Counted from the first letter of the stretch, positions 33,604-42,334 are shown. The stretch: DNA of 64,000 nt from Pimelobacter simplex (GCF_900114845.1 NZ_FOUK01000005.1:252339-316338); one strand, 5' to 3'. Numbers and translations are program-made. Notes: generated by a model from the sequence alone, not told the origin.

Positions 33604-34695
33604 ATGTCTGGCACCACCACGAACATCCCGGCCGCGCGTCCGGTGATCGACGAGTCCGACATCCAGGCCGTCGTCGACGTGATGCGTTCGGGCATGGTCG
33701 TCCAGGGCCCGCAGGTGAAGGCGTTCGAGGAGGAGTTCTCCGCCGTCGTCGACGGGCGCGAGTGCGTGGCCGTCAACAGCGGTACGTCGGCGCTGCACCT
33801 CACGCTGATGGCGCTCGGCTACGGCCCCGGCGACGAGGTCATCTGCCCGTCGTTCACCTTCGCCGCGACCGCCAACGCGATCCGCCTCGTCGGCGCGACG
33901 CCGGTGTTCGCCGACATCCAGGCCGACACCTTCAACATCGACCCCGCCCACGTCGAGGCGCTGGTCGGCCCGCGCACCGTCGCGATCATGCCGGTCCACC
34001 TCTACGGCCTGCCGGCCGACATGACGGCGCTCAACGCGATCGCCGAGAAGCACGGCATCGCCGTGGTCGAGGACGCCGCCCAGGCGCACCTCGCCTCGAT
34101 CGACGGGCGCCACGTCGGCTCGCTCGGCATCGCCGGCTGCTTCAGCTTCTACCCGACCAAGAACATGCACTCCCTCGAGGGCGGCATGATCACGACCGGT
34201 GACGCCGAGCTGGCCCGCACCCTGCGGCTGCTGCGCAACCAGGGCATGGAGCAGCGCTACGCCAACGAGGTCGTCGGCACCAACACCCGGATGACCGACG
34301 TCGCCGCCGCCGTGGGCCGCAACCAGCTGCGCCGCCTCGCCGAGTGGACCGACCGCCGTCGCGAGAACGCCAAGGTGCTCACCGCCGGCATCACCGCCGC
34401 GACGACGCCGTTCGTGCCCGACGGCTACGAGCACTCCTACCACCAGTACACGGTGCGCTCGGCCGAGCGCGACGCGCTGCAGGCCCGGCTCACCGAGCAC
34501 GGCATCGGCAGCGCGACGTACTACCCGACGCCCGTCCACCGGCTCAAGCCGTTCCTGACCGAGGCCGGCGTCCCCGACCCGCGCTGGGAGCTGCCCGAGA
34601 CCGAGAAGGCCGCCCTCGAGGCGCTCTCGCTGCCGGTGTTCCCGACGCTGACCTCCGACGAGCTCGACCGCATCGTCGCGGCGGTGAACGCATGA
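33604..34695 (+). CDS. DegT/DnrJ/EryC1 aminotransferase (WbpE type)
   Basis: 363 residues. PLP-enzyme marks: VAVNSGTSALHLTLMALG, DEVICPSFTFAATANAI, VVEDAAQAHLA and FYPTKNMHSLEGGM with the Schiff-base Lys186. This family aminates nucleotide-linked keto-sugars in the cytoplasm. The next gene is a WbpB/WlbA-type dehydrogenase, its normal partner: the dehydrogenase makes a 3-keto-uronate and this enzyme aminates it, using glutamate. The ATG at 33604 was chosen over that at 33598 because of ribosome-binding spacing. The stop overlaps the next start (ATGA). Confidence 0.87.
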   Translation: MSGTTTNIPAARPVIDESDIQAVVDVMRSGMVVQGPQVKAFEEEFSAVVDGRECVAVNSGTSALHLTLMALGYGPGDEVICPSFTFAATANAIRLVGATPVFADIQADTFNIDPAHVEALVGPRTVAIMPVHLYGLPADMTALNAIAEKHGIAVVEDAAQAHLASIDGRHVGSLGIAGCFSFYPTKNMHSLEGGMITTGDAELARTLRLLRNQGMEQRYANEVVGTNTRMTDVAAAVGRNQLRRLAEWTDRRRENAKVLTAGITAATTPFVPDGYEHSYHQYTVRSAERDALQARLTEHGIGSATYYPTPVHRLKPFLTEAGVPDPRWELPETEKAALEALSLPVFPTLTSDELDRIVAAVNA

Positions 34696-35675
34696 CCCTG
34701 CGGGCCGGCCTGGTCGGCCTCGGGGCGATGGGCCGCAACCACGCCCGGATCCTCTCCGGCCTCGACGGCGTCGAGCTCATCGGCGTCGCCGACGCGCAGG
34801 TCACCGACACCCGGGCCTCCTACGGCGTCCCGATCGTCCCCGACGTCGCCGCGCTGATCGCCCTCAAGCCCGACTACGTGGTGGTGGCGGCACCGACCGG
34901 CTTCCACGAGGAGATCGGGCTCGCGCTGGCCGAGGCCGGCGTGCACGCGCTCATCGAGAAGCCGCTCGCCCCCACCGTCGACGGCGCCCAGCGCCTCGTC
35001 GACGCCTTCGAGTCGCGCGGCCTGGTCGGCGGCGTGGGCCACATCGAGCGCTACAACCCGGCGCTGCAGAGCCTGCGCACCCGCCTGGCCAACGGCGACC
35101 TCGGCGAGATCTACCAGGTCGTCACCCGGCGCCAGGGCCCGTTCCCGGGCCGGATCGCCGACGTCGGCGTGGTCAAGGACCTCGCCACCCACGACATCGA
35201 CCTCACCGCCTGGGTGACCGGCCAGCCCTACGTCAAGGTCTCCGCCCAGGCGGCCCGGCGCAGCGGCCGCGAGCACGAGGACCTCATCGCGGTCGTCGGC
35301 GAGCTCGGCAACGGCATCGTGGTCAACCACCTCGTCAACTGGCTGAGCCCGCTCAAGGAGCGCTCGACCGTCGTCACCGGCGAGCGCGGCGCGTTCGTCG
35401 CCGACACGCTCACCGCCGACCTGCACTTCTACGCCAACGGCGCGGTGCGCACCGAGTGGGAGGCCGTCAGCGCCTTCCGCGGCGTGTCCGAGGGCGACGT
35501 CACCCGGTTCGCGATCCCCAAGCGCGAGCCGCTCCTGGTCGAGCACGAGCGCTTCCGTGACGCCGTCCGCGGCGACGAGAGCGAGATCGTGACCCTGCGA
35601 CAGGGCCTGCGCACGGTCGAGGTCGCCGCGGCGGTCCTCGAGTCGGCGTCCACGGGTAACACCGTCTGGCCCTGA
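34692..35675 (+). CDS. Gfo/Idh/MocA oxidoreductase (WbpB/WlbA type)
   Basis: 327 residues. NAD-binding opening RAGLVGLGAMGRNHARIL, the family motif IEKPLAPT with Lys90, GHIERYNPALQSL, and the C-terminal VVKDLATHDIDLTAW with a catalytic-type DxxxHD pattern. In the WbpB/WlbA branch the enzyme oxidises C3 of UDP-GlcNAcA. The coupling to the aminotransferase gene and the wider gene set support that role. Other Gfo/Idh sugar dehydrogenases, for example inositol or UDP-glucose types, cannot be excluded by sequence alone. Confidence 0.82.
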   Translation: MTLRAGLVGLGAMGRNHARILSGLDGVELIGVADAQVTDTRASYGVPIVPDVAALIALKPDYVVVAAPTGFHEEIGLALAEAGVHALIEKPLAPTVDGAQRLVDAFESRGLVGGVGHIERYNPALQSLRTRLANGDLGEIYQVVTRRQGPFPGRIADVGVVKDLATHDIDLTAWVTGQPYVKVSAQAARRSGREHEDLIAVVGELGNGIVVNHLVNWLSPLKERSTVVTGERGAFVADTLTADLHFYANGAVRTEWEAVSAFRGVSEGDVTRFAIPKREPLLVEHERFRDAVRGDESEIVTLRQGLRTVEVAAAVLESASTGNTVWP

Positions 35676-35677
35676 CG

Positions 35678-37183
35678 ATGGCCGCCGTCCCCGACGTCTC
35701 GGTCGTCATCCCCGTCTACAACACGGCCGCCTACCTGCCGGCCTGCCTCGACTCGCTGCTGGGCCAGACGATCGGGACCGACCGGCTCGAGGTGGTCGCG
35801 GTCGACGACGGCTCGACCGACGGCAGCGGCGCGCTCCTCGACGACTACGCCGCCGCGCACCCCGGTGTCGTCCGCGTGGTGCACCAGGCCAACTCGGGCG
35901 GCCCGGCCCGGCCCTGCAACGTGGGGCTCGACCACGCCCGCGGCCGGTTCGTCTTCTTCCTCGGCTCCGACGACTACCTCGCCGGCGACGGCCTGGCCCG
36001 GATGGTCGCCGCCGCCGACGAGTGGGACGCCGACGTGGTCGTGCCCGCGATGGTGGGTGTCAACGGCCGCGTCGTCGACCAGCGGCTCTTCCACCGCGAC
36101 GAGCCCGACATGCCGTTCCCGCGGTCGAACCTGCCGTTCTCGCTGTCCAACACCAAGCTGTTCCGGCGCGCGCTGCTCGACGAGCACGGCATCCGCTACG
36201 CGCTCGACATGAGGGTCGGCAGCGACCAGCCGTTCGCGATCTCGGCGATGCTCGCGGCCCGCCGGATCTCCGTGCTGGGCCGGCCGCACATCTACTTCGC
36301 GGTGCGCCGCGACGACGCCGACAACATCTCCTACACCACGACCTGGCGCGACCGGCTCGCCGCGATCGTGTCGGTGATCGAGCACATCTGCGCGATCGTG
36401 CCCCCCGGCGACGACCGCGACGCGATCATCCGCCGCCACTTCGGCTGGGAGCTCAACAAGATCGTCATGCGCAATATCGCCGACGTGGCGCCCGACGAGC
36501 GGCCCGAGCTGCTCGCGGCCGTCGCCGCGGTGGCCGACGACTACCTCACCCCCGGCGTCGAGCGGCTGCTCAAGGTCGGCACCCGGCTGCGCTGGTGGCA
36601 CGTGCGGCGCGGTGACATCCCCGCCGTGCTCGCCCTGGGCGACAGCGCCCCCAAGGTCCGCGCCCACGTCGAGGACGGCGAGCTCTTCCTCGTGCTGCCC
36701 GGCTTCCGCGACGGCGTGCCCGACGACATCTTCCGGCCCACCGGCGACAACGTGCCCAACGTGCTGCAGCGCGGTCTCGGTGAGCAGACCGCCGAGCTCC
36801 GCGACGGTGCGCTGCAGGTCACCGCGAGCAGCGAGGGCATCGCCGCCGGCACCGTCGGCGCGCTGTCCGTGGCGCTCGTCGCGGCCGAGGGCCCGCCCGC
36901 GCCGGCCCGGCTGGTCACGGGCGAGCCCGCGGCCGTCGTCCGGGTGCCGGTCGAGGTGGGCGCCGACGGCCGGCTGCACGCCGAGGCCGACGTGAGCGAG
37001 ATCGCCGCGCACCGCGGGCGCTGGGCGGCCCGCTGGCAGCTGCGGGTGGGCGGTGACGTCTACGATGTCCCGGTGCGGTCGGCGCTCACGTCGTCCGCAC
37101 CGGTGCGTCGCCGGCTGCGGACGACCACGGTCGAGGTGAGGCCCGGGCTCCAGGACCGGGTCGTCGTCGAAGTCAGGAGCTGA
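35678..37183 (+). CDS. GT2 glycosyltransferase with beta-rich C-terminal domain
   Basis: 501 residues. The GT-A domain covers residues 1-240: SVVIPVYNTAAYLPACLDSLL, VVAVDDGSTDGSG, PCNVGLDHARGRFVFFLGSDDYL (in part; the SDD is the metal site) and a GSDQPF block. From about residue 320 the chain turns beta-rich (RRGDIPAVLAL, VEDGELFLVLPGF, VGGDVYDVPV), like the sandwich domains that follow GT2 modules in the teichoic-acid polymerases of island 2. It follows the WbpB-type gene by two bases. It probably transfers the uronic acid or another sugar of the island 1 polymer. Confidence 0.8.
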   Translation: MAAVPDVSVVIPVYNTAAYLPACLDSLLGQTIGTDRLEVVAVDDGSTDGSGALLDDYAAAHPGVVRVVHQANSGGPARPCNVGLDHARGRFVFFLGSDDYLAGDGLARMVAAADEWDADVVVPAMVGVNGRVVDQRLFHRDEPDMPFPRSNLPFSLSNTKLFRRALLDEHGIRYALDMRVGSDQPFAISAMLAARRISVLGRPHIYFAVRRDDADNISYTTTWRDRLAAIVSVIEHICAIVPPGDDRDAIIRRHFGWELNKIVMRNIADVAPDERPELLAAVAAVADDYLTPGVERLLKVGTRLRWWHVRRGDIPAVLALGDSAPKVRAHVEDGELFLVLPGFRDGVPDDIFRPTGDNVPNVLQRGLGEQTAELRDGALQVTASSEGIAAGTVGALSVALVAAEGPPAPARLVTGEPAAVVRVPVEVGADGRLHAEADVSEIAAHRGRWAARWQLRVGGDVYDVPVRSALTSSAPVRRRLRTTTVEVRPGLQDRVVVEVRS

Positions 37184-37185
37184 GG

Positions 37186-38475
37186 GTGAACATCTGCGTC
37201 GTCGCGCTGGGCAAGATCGGGCTGCCGCTGGCCGTCCAGTTCGCGAGCTCGGGGCACAAGGTGGTCGGCGCCGACGTCGACGCCACCGTCGTCGACCTCG
37301 TCAACCGCGGTGTCGAGCCGTTCCCCGGTGAGGCCGACCTCCAGGACAAGATGCGCGCCGCGGTCGACGCCGGCCTGCTCAGCGCCACCACCGACACCAC
37401 CGCCGCGGTCGCCGAGGCCGACGCTGTCGTCATCGTCGTCCCGCTCTTCGTGGCCGCCGACGGAACGCCCAGCTGGCAGTGGATGGACGCCGCCACCGAG
37501 GCCGTCGCCCGCGGCCTCAAGCCGGGCACGCTCGTCAGCTACGAGACGACCCTCCCGGTCGGCACCACCCGCGACCGCTTCGGGCCCCGCCTCGAGGAGC
37601 TCTCCGGCCTGCGCGCCGGTGAGGACTTCCACCTCGTCTTCAGCCCCGAGCGGGTGCTCACCGGCCGGGTCTTCGCCGACCTGCGCAAGTACCCCAAGCT
37701 CGTCGGCGGCATCAACCAGGCCTCGACCGACGCGGCGATCGCCTTCTACGAGGCCGTCCTCCAGTTCGACGAGCGCCCCGATCTGCCGCGCCCCAACGGC
37801 GTGTGGGACCTCGGCCCGTCCGAGGCCTCCGAGTTCGCCAAGCTCGCCGAGACCACCTACCGCGACGTCAACATCGGCCTGGCCAACCAGTTCGCGCGCT
37901 ACGCCGACCAGATCGGCGTCGACGTCCTCAAGGTCATCGAGGCGTCGAACTCGCAGCCCTACAGCCACATCCACCTGCCCGGCATCGCCGTCGGCGGGCA
38001 CTGCATCCCGATCTACCCGCGGCTCTACCTCTGGAACGACCCGGCCGCGACCGTGGTCAGCGCGGCGCGCGAGGCCAACGCCGGCATGCCGCAGTACGCC
38101 GTCGACCTGCTCGCCGCCGCCCACGGCGACCTCGCCGGGCTGACGGTCCTCGTCCTCGGCGCCGCCTACCGCGGCGCGGTCAAGGAGACCGCCTTCTCCG
38201 GCGTCTTCCCGCTGGTCGACGACCTCCGGGCGCGCGGGGCGGTGCCCTACGTCGCCGACCCGATGTACACCGACGACGAGCTCGAGAAGCTCGGCCTCCC
38301 GGCCCACCGGGGCGAGGACGTCGCCGCGGCCGTGATCCAGGCCGACCACCCCGAGTACCGCACGCTCACGCCCGACGACCTGCCCGGCGTGCGCCTGCTC
38401 GTCGACGGCCGCCGGGTGACGGACGCCGCCGCGTGGGACCGCGAGGGCGTCCGCCGCATCGTCATCGGCGGCTGA
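37186..38475 (+). CDS. wecC: Nucleotide-sugar 6-dehydrogenase (WecC/WbpA type)
   Basis: 429 residues. The NAD domain starts NICVVALGKIGLPLAVQFA; then VPLFV, ETTLPVGTTRDRF, SPERVLTGRVF and the catalytic Cys273 in AVGGHCIPIYPR. It oxidises the C6 hydroxyl of UDP-ManNAc (WecC) or UDP-GlcNAc (WbpA) to a carboxylate in two NAD-dependent steps. The two types are homologous and cannot be parted by eye; context with WbpB/E/D-type genes favours UDP-GlcNAc. GTG start with AGGAG 9 nt upstream. Last gene of the 33.6-38.5 kb operon; its end overlaps the acetyltransferase gene by 14 bp, tail to tail. Confidence 0.87.
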   Translation: MNICVVALGKIGLPLAVQFASSGHKVVGADVDATVVDLVNRGVEPFPGEADLQDKMRAAVDAGLLSATTDTTAAVAEADAVVIVVPLFVAADGTPSWQWMDAATEAVARGLKPGTLVSYETTLPVGTTRDRFGPRLEELSGLRAGEDFHLVFSPERVLTGRVFADLRKYPKLVGGINQASTDAAIAFYEAVLQFDERPDLPRPNGVWDLGPSEASEFAKLAETTYRDVNIGLANQFARYADQIGVDVLKVIEASNSQPYSHIHLPGIAVGGHCIPIYPRLYLWNDPAATVVSAAREANAGMPQYAVDLLAAAHGDLAGLTVLVLGAAYRGAVKETAFSGVFPLVDDLRARGAVPYVADPMYTDDELEKLGLPAHRGEDVAAAVIQADHPEYRTLTPDDLPGVRLLVDGRRVTDAAAWDREGVRRIVIGG

Positions 38476-39058
38476 GCGACTCCCCGTCGGCCGCGGCGTC
38501 GTAGACGTCGCCGGTCTCGGGGCACGTCCACACGCCCGGCTCGGTCTCGGCCAGCCGGACGCCGGCCCGGCCGACCCAGCCGATCCGCTTGGCGGGCACG
38601 CCCGCCACCAGCGCGTACGACGGCACGTCGCGGGTCACGACCGCACCTGCGGCGACCAGCGACCAGGCGCCGACCTTGAGCGGCGCCACGCAGACGGCGC
38701 GCGCGCCGATGGAGGCGCCGTCGCCGATCTCGACGCCGACGGCCTGCCAGTCGGAGGCGCGCTTGAGGTCGCCGTCAGGGGAGACCGAGCGCGGGTACTG
38801 GTCGTTGGTGAGCACCGCGGCCGGCCCGATGAAGACGCCGTCGCCGAGGGTGGCCGGCTCGTAGACCAGCGCGTAGTTCTGCAGCTTGCAGCGGTCGCCG
38901 ATCCGCACGCCGGTGCCGACGTACGCGCCGCGGCCGATCACGCAGCTCGCGCCGAGGACGGCGTCCTCGCGGACCTGGGCGAGCTCCCAGACGGTGGTTC
39001 CGTCGCCGAGCTGGGCCGAGTCGGCGACCTGGGCAGTGTCCTTGACCGTTGCACTCAC
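38462..39058 (-). CDS. Left-handed beta-helix N-acetyltransferase (WbpD type)
   Basis: 198 residues. Hexapeptide repeats run through most of the protein (AQLGDGTTVWE, AVLGASCVIGRGAYVG, VRIGDRCKLQNYALVYEP, VFIGPAAVLTND, VEIGDGASIGARAV), with the VVTRDVPSYALVAGVPAKRIGWVG end common to WbpD and WlbB. These enzymes acetylate the 3-amino group of UDP-2-acetamido-3-amino-uronic acid. A short C-terminal tail with CPETGD follows. The GTG is 6 nt from a TACGGT box, so it is leaderless. It is transcribed towards the dehydrogenase gene, apart from the other pathway genes. Confidence 0.87.
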   Translation of the reverse strand: MSATVKDTAQVADSAQLGDGTTVWELAQVREDAVLGASCVIGRGAYVGTGVRIGDRCKLQNYALVYEPATLGDGVFIGPAAVLTNDQYPRSVSPDGDLKRASDWQAVGVEIGDGASIGARAVCVAPLKVGAWSLVAAGAVVTRDVPSYALVAGVPAKRIGWVGRAGVRLAETEPGVWTCPETGDVYDAAADGESLSRR

Positions 39059-39064
39059 CCGGTC

Positions 39065-39070
39065 ACCGTA
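39065..39070 (-). promoter_or_regulatory. -10 box TACGGT for the leaderless acetyltransferase gene
   Basis: On the minus strand TACGGT is 6 nt before the GTG at 39058. Confidence 0.5.
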
Positions 39071-39089
39071 GCGGGCGCCGGCCCCCGGC

Positions 39090-39896
39090 TCAGAAGCGCT
39101 TGGCGGGGATGACGTTGCTGGGCTCGTCGTTGCGGCCCTTCTCGATGATCACGAGGTTGTGGTACGCGTGCACCGCGATCACGTGCCGGTCGTTGTAGGT
39201 CGGCTCGTAGTCGGCATCGGGGTACTCGGCGTGGTTGAGCCCGTCGAGCAGGTCCTTGACCAGTGCCATCGTGGTGTCGGTGGCGTGCCGGTCGGGGTTG
39301 CCCCCGAACCGCGTCCAGTACGACGTCTGGGTGTCCTCGATCGCGTAGATCCCGTCGTCGGCCAGCAGCGGGAAGAGGATCCGGAAGGTCTCGCGGATGT
39401 GCTCGGGCCGGTGGCTGCCGTCGTCGATGATCACCCGCGGGGTGCCCTGCTCGGCGACGATCCGGCGGAGCACCGCCTCGTCGACCTGCGAGCCCTGGTA
39501 GGTGACGATCCGGGGCCGGTCGACGAACGACTTGTCCTCGATGTCGAGGCCCACGACCTGCGCCTTCGGGAAGAAGTGCTTCCACATCCGCAGCGAGCGG
39601 CCGCCCTGGCGCTCGCGGGCGTAGCCGCCGATGCCGATCTCGAGCAGCGTGAACGCCTCGCCGCGCAGGTGCTTCAGGTGCCGCTCGTAGTGCTGCGTGT
39701 AGTGGTGGGTGCCGGCCTTGTCGGTCTTGAAGTGCCGGGCGATGGCGGTCAGGTCCATCTCGGCGAACCGGGGACCCTGCCCCGCGGTGCCCGGCGCCTC
39801 CGTGGTGCCGCCGCCGATCCGGCGCAGGCGCTGCCACACCTGGTCGCTCACCAGCGGCTTGACCGCACGCGTCGCGGCTGACTTCAGCACGGACAT
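39090..39896 (-). CDS. Sugar O-methyltransferase-like protein (MycE/ElmM family)
   Basis: 268 residues. The N-terminal block ARHFKTDKAGTHHYTQHYERHL and the SAM-loop LLEIGIGGY, followed by VVGLDIEDK, RVIIDDGSHRPEHI and YAIEDTQTSYW, match a family whose studied members 2-O- or 3-O-methylate rhamnose and other deoxysugars in antibiotics. The DDGSH histidine and acidic residues are the expected metal and catalytic sites. With a dTDP-rhamnose set in the same island, methylation of rhamnose is a reasonable inference. AGGAGGAG precedes the ATG. It is the last gene of island 1 and is divergent from folP. Confidence 0.78.
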   Translation of the reverse strand: MSVLKSAATRAVKPLVSDQVWQRLRRIGGGTTEAPGTAGQGPRFAEMDLTAIARHFKTDKAGTHHYTQHYERHLKHLRGEAFTLLEIGIGGYARERQGGRSLRMWKHFFPKAQVVGLDIEDKSFVDRPRIVTYQGSQVDEAVLRRIVAEQGTPRVIIDDGSHRPEHIRETFRILFPLLADDGIYAIEDTQTSYWTRFGGNPDRHATDTTMALVKDLLDGLNHAEYPDADYEPTYNDRHVIAVHAYHNLVIIEKGRNDEPSNVIPAKRF

Positions 39897-39923
39897 GGCT
39901 CCTCCTGGGGTTGGGCTACGACG

Positions 39924-39929
39924 ACACTA
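39924..39929 (-). promoter_or_regulatory. -10 box TAGTGT for the sugar methyltransferase gene
   Basis: Read on the minus strand, TAGTGT predicts a start near 39917 and a leader of about 20 nt carrying AGGAGGAG. It is only 11 bases from the opposing folP box. Confidence 0.4.
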
Positions 39930-39940
39930 CGTGCGGCCGA

Positions 39941-39946
39941 TAGCGT
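39941..39946 (+). promoter_or_regulatory. -10 box TAGCGT for leaderless folP
   Basis: TAGCGT is 7 nt before the folP ATG at 39954. It gives folP-folB-folK its own promoter, which would be needed after separation from ftsH-folE. Confidence 0.5.
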
Positions 39947-39953
39947 TCGGCGC

Positions 39954-40829
39954 ATGACCGCTCCGCCGATCCCGCTCCTCATGGGGATCGTCAACGTCAC
40001 GCCCGACTCGTTCTCCGACGGCGGACGGTACGATGACCCCGAGCGCGCGATCGCCCACGGACGCGACCTGCTCGCCCAGGGCGCCGACGTCCTCGACGTG
40101 GGCGGCGAGTCGACCCGGCCCGGCGCGACCCGGCCGCTGCTGGCCGAGGAGCTCGACCGCGTCGTCCCGGTGATCGAGGCGCTCGCCGCCGACGGCGCGA
40201 CGGTCTCGGTCGACACCATGCGCGCCGAGGTCGCCGCCCGGGCGGTCGCCGCGGGCGCCCGGATCGTCAACGACGTGTCCGGTGGCCTCGCCGACCCGGC
40301 GATCCTCGACGTGGTCGCGAGCACCGGGGCGACGTACGTCGCGATGCACTGGCGGGCCCACAGCGACCGGATGCAGCAGTTCACCGGCTACGACGAGCAC
40401 GGCGGCGTGGTGCCGGGCGTGCGCGCCGAGCTGGCCGAGCGGGTCGCCGCGATCCGCGCCGCGGGCGTGCGCGACGAGCAGATCGTGCTCGACCCCGGCC
40501 TGGGCTTCGCCAAGCAGCCGCACCACAACTGGGAGCTGGTGCGCCGGCTCGACGTCCTGGCGGGGCTCGGCTTCCCGCTGCTGGTGGGCGCGAGCCGCAA
40601 GACCTTCCTCGGGCGGCTCCTCGCCGACGCCGGCGGGCGGCCGCGTCCCGTGGCGGAGCGCGAGGCCGCCGGGATCGCCGTGACGACGCTGCTGGCGGCC
40701 GGCCTGGGGGGAACCCCGGTGTGGTGCCTGCGCGTCCACGATGTGCGTGCCCATCGCGACGCCCTCGCGGTTGCGGCAGAGTGGGGGCCCGACGCGGATC
40801 GGGCCGCGGACGAGAGCAGAGGGAAATGA
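39954..40829 (+). CDS. folP: Dihydropteroate synthase
   Basis: 291 residues. LLMGIVNVTPDSFSDGGRY, DVLDVGGESTRPGA, VNDVSGGLADP, LDPGLGFAKQPHHNWELV and LVGASRKTFLGRLL are the standard DHPS blocks; SFSDGG and GGESTRPGA bind the pterin and diphosphate. It joins p-aminobenzoate to dihydropterin pyrophosphate and is the sulfonamide target. It is translated with folB (ATGA overlap). In relatives it follows folE; here it is leaderless and directly beyond island 1. Confidence 0.95.
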   Translation: MTAPPIPLLMGIVNVTPDSFSDGGRYDDPERAIAHGRDLLAQGADVLDVGGESTRPGATRPLLAEELDRVVPVIEALAADGATVSVDTMRAEVAARAVAAGARIVNDVSGGLADPAILDVVASTGATYVAMHWRAHSDRMQQFTGYDEHGGVVPGVRAELAERVAAIRAAGVRDEQIVLDPGLGFAKQPHHNWELVRRLDVLAGLGFPLLVGASRKTFLGRLLADAGGRPRPVAEREAAGIAVTTLLAAGLGGTPVWCLRVHDVRAHRDALAVAAEWGPDADRAADESRGK

Positions 40830-41233
40830 CCGACGAGCTGAGCATCCTCGGCATCGAGTGCTACGCCCACCACGGCGTCTTCGACCACGAGCGCCGCGAC
40901 GGGCAGATCTTCAAGATCGACCTCACGCTGGGCGTCGACACCGCCCCCGCGGCGGCCTCGGACGACTTGCAAGACACCGTCGACTACGGAAGCCTCGTGG
41001 ACCAGGTCGCGGCAGCAGTGACGAGGGACCCGGTCGACCTGATCGAGACCCTCGCCCAGCGCATCGCGGACACCTGCCTGTTGGACAGTCGTGTTGAATG
41101 GGTGCGTGTGACCGTCCACAAGCCGGATGCGCCGATCCAGGCGACGTTCGCCGACGTACAGCTCACCATCACCCGCCGTCGCGAGGCAGCGGGCGAGGGA
41201 GACAGAACCGGGAAGGCAGAGGGCCCAGCATGA
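40826..41233 (+). CDS. folB: Dihydroneopterin aldolase
   Basis: 135 residues. ILGIECYAHHGVFDHERRDGQIF with the active-site glutamate and histidines, TVDYGSLVDQV and LIETLAQRIAD are the family marks, and VTVHKPDAPIQATFADVQLTI closes the fold. It converts dihydroneopterin to 6-hydroxymethyl-dihydropterin and glycolaldehyde. Start and stop overlap folP and folK, so the three are co-translated. Confidence 0.94.
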   Translation: MTDELSILGIECYAHHGVFDHERRDGQIFKIDLTLGVDTAPAAASDDLQDTVDYGSLVDQVAAAVTRDPVDLIETLAQRIADTCLLDSRVEWVRVTVHKPDAPIQATFADVQLTITRRREAAGEGDRTGKAEGPA

Positions 41234-41799
41234 CCGAGACCCCCAATCCGAACATCATCGACGCGGACACCCTGACCGGCGAGATGCGACCGATCCGGCG
41301 CATGGTGGTGGCACTCGGCTCCAACCTGGGTGAACGGTTCGCGAACCTTCAGGGTGCCGTCGACGCCCTCGCCGACACCCCCGACGTGTGGGTCACCGGC
41401 GTCTCCCCGGTCTACGAGAGCGACCCGGTCGACTGCCCGCCCGACGCCAAGAGCTTCCTCAACGCCGTCGTGCTCGCCGACACCACGCTGTCGGTGCACC
41501 GGCTGATCGACCGCGCGCTCGCCATCGAGGACGCCTTCGACCGCACCCGGGGCGCCGTCAAGAACGCGCCGCGCACGCTCGACGTCGACCTGGTCGTCGT
41601 CGGCGACCGGCGCAGCGACACCGACGAGCTCCAGCTGCCGCACCCGCGCGCCCACCAGCGCGCCTTCGTGCTCCAGCCCTGGCTCGACCTCGAGCCGGAC
41701 GCCGAGCTGCTCGACCGCGGTCCCGTCGCCGCGCTCGTCGACGCCGTCGGCACCAGCGGCCTCAAGCTGCGCGACGACCTGGTGCTCGAGTTCGAGTGA
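41230..41799 (+). CDS. folK: 6-Hydroxymethyl-7,8-dihydropterin pyrophosphokinase
   Basis: 189 residues. ALGSNLGERFANLQGAVDAL, YESDPVDCPP and the HPPK signature in APRTLDVDLVVVGDRR with the metal-binding DVD; LPHPRAHQRAFVLQPWLDL completes it. The first 24 residues before MVVALGSN are a poorly conserved lead. It phosphorylates the pterin for FolP. The ATG overlaps the folB stop. Confidence 0.94.
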   Translation: MTETPNPNIIDADTLTGEMRPIRRMVVALGSNLGERFANLQGAVDALADTPDVWVTGVSPVYESDPVDCPPDAKSFLNAVVLADTTLSVHRLIDRALAIEDAFDRTRGAVKNAPRTLDVDLVVVGDRRSDTDELQLPHPRAHQRAFVLQPWLDLEPDAELLDRGPVAALVDAVGTSGLKLRDDLVLEFE

Positions 41800-41813
41800 C
41801 CGGTAGCGGCATC

Positions 41814-41831
41814 GGTTCCGGTTCCGGTTCC
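41814..41831 (+). repeat. Hexamer GGTTCC repeated three times before the DUF3180 gene
   Basis: GGTTCC occurs at 41814-41819, 41820-41825 and 41826-41831, ending two bases before the GTG at 41834. The stretch lies in the 34-bp gap after folK, where no ribosome-binding site is seen. It looks like simple slippage. Confidence 0.8.
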
Positions 41832-41833
41832 GC

Positions 41834-42334
41834 GTGAGCGGGGACCAGGAGGACGACCGCCCTCCGGAGCCCTCGGGCGAGATGCGGCCCACCGCCGTCC
41901 GCACCCTCGTGGTGTGGGGCGCGATCGGGCTCGCCCTCGGCTCGGCGATCCATCCGCTCTGCGACCGGCTCGGCGTCGTACCGCCGCTGGTGTCGTTGCC
42001 GCAGCCCCTCGCGCTGCTCCTCCTGGCCGGCATCCTCGGGTACGTCGCGTGGGTGACCCACCGCGCCGTCCACGTCCGCCGCGAGCGGCTCGACGCCCAC
42101 CAGGCCGTCAACCGCTTCGTGCTCGGCCGGGCCAGCGCCCTCGTCGGCGCCCTCGTCGGCGGCGGCTACATCGGCTACGCCCTCACCTGGATCGGCGACC
42201 CCGCCGAGCTCGCCGACGAGCGCCTCGTCCGCTCCCTCGTCGCCGCCGCCTGCGCCGTGCTCGCCATGGTCGCCGGCATCCTGCTCGAGCGCGCCTGCCG
42301 GGTCCGCGACGACGACGACGCCACCCCCGCCTGA
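41834..42334 (+). CDS. DUF3180-family membrane protein
   Basis: 166 residues with four hydrophobic segments (about 23-40, 56-73, 102-122, 134-151). After the first, MRPTAVRTLVVWGAIGLALGSAIH is the usual DUF3180 opening; the protein ends in a charged RVRDDDDA tail. DUF3180 genes commonly follow folK in actinobacteria, and the function is unknown. The GTG at 41834 has no clear ribosome-binding site; an internal ATG at 41882 would remove the first 16 residues and start at the conserved region. Confidence 0.8.
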   Translation: MSGDQEDDRPPEPSGEMRPTAVRTLVVWGAIGLALGSAIHPLCDRLGVVPPLVSLPQPLALLLLAGILGYVAWVTHRAVHVRRERLDAHQAVNRFVLGRASALVGALVGGGYIGYALTWIGDPAELADERLVRSLVAAACAVLAMVAGILLERACRVRDDDDATPA

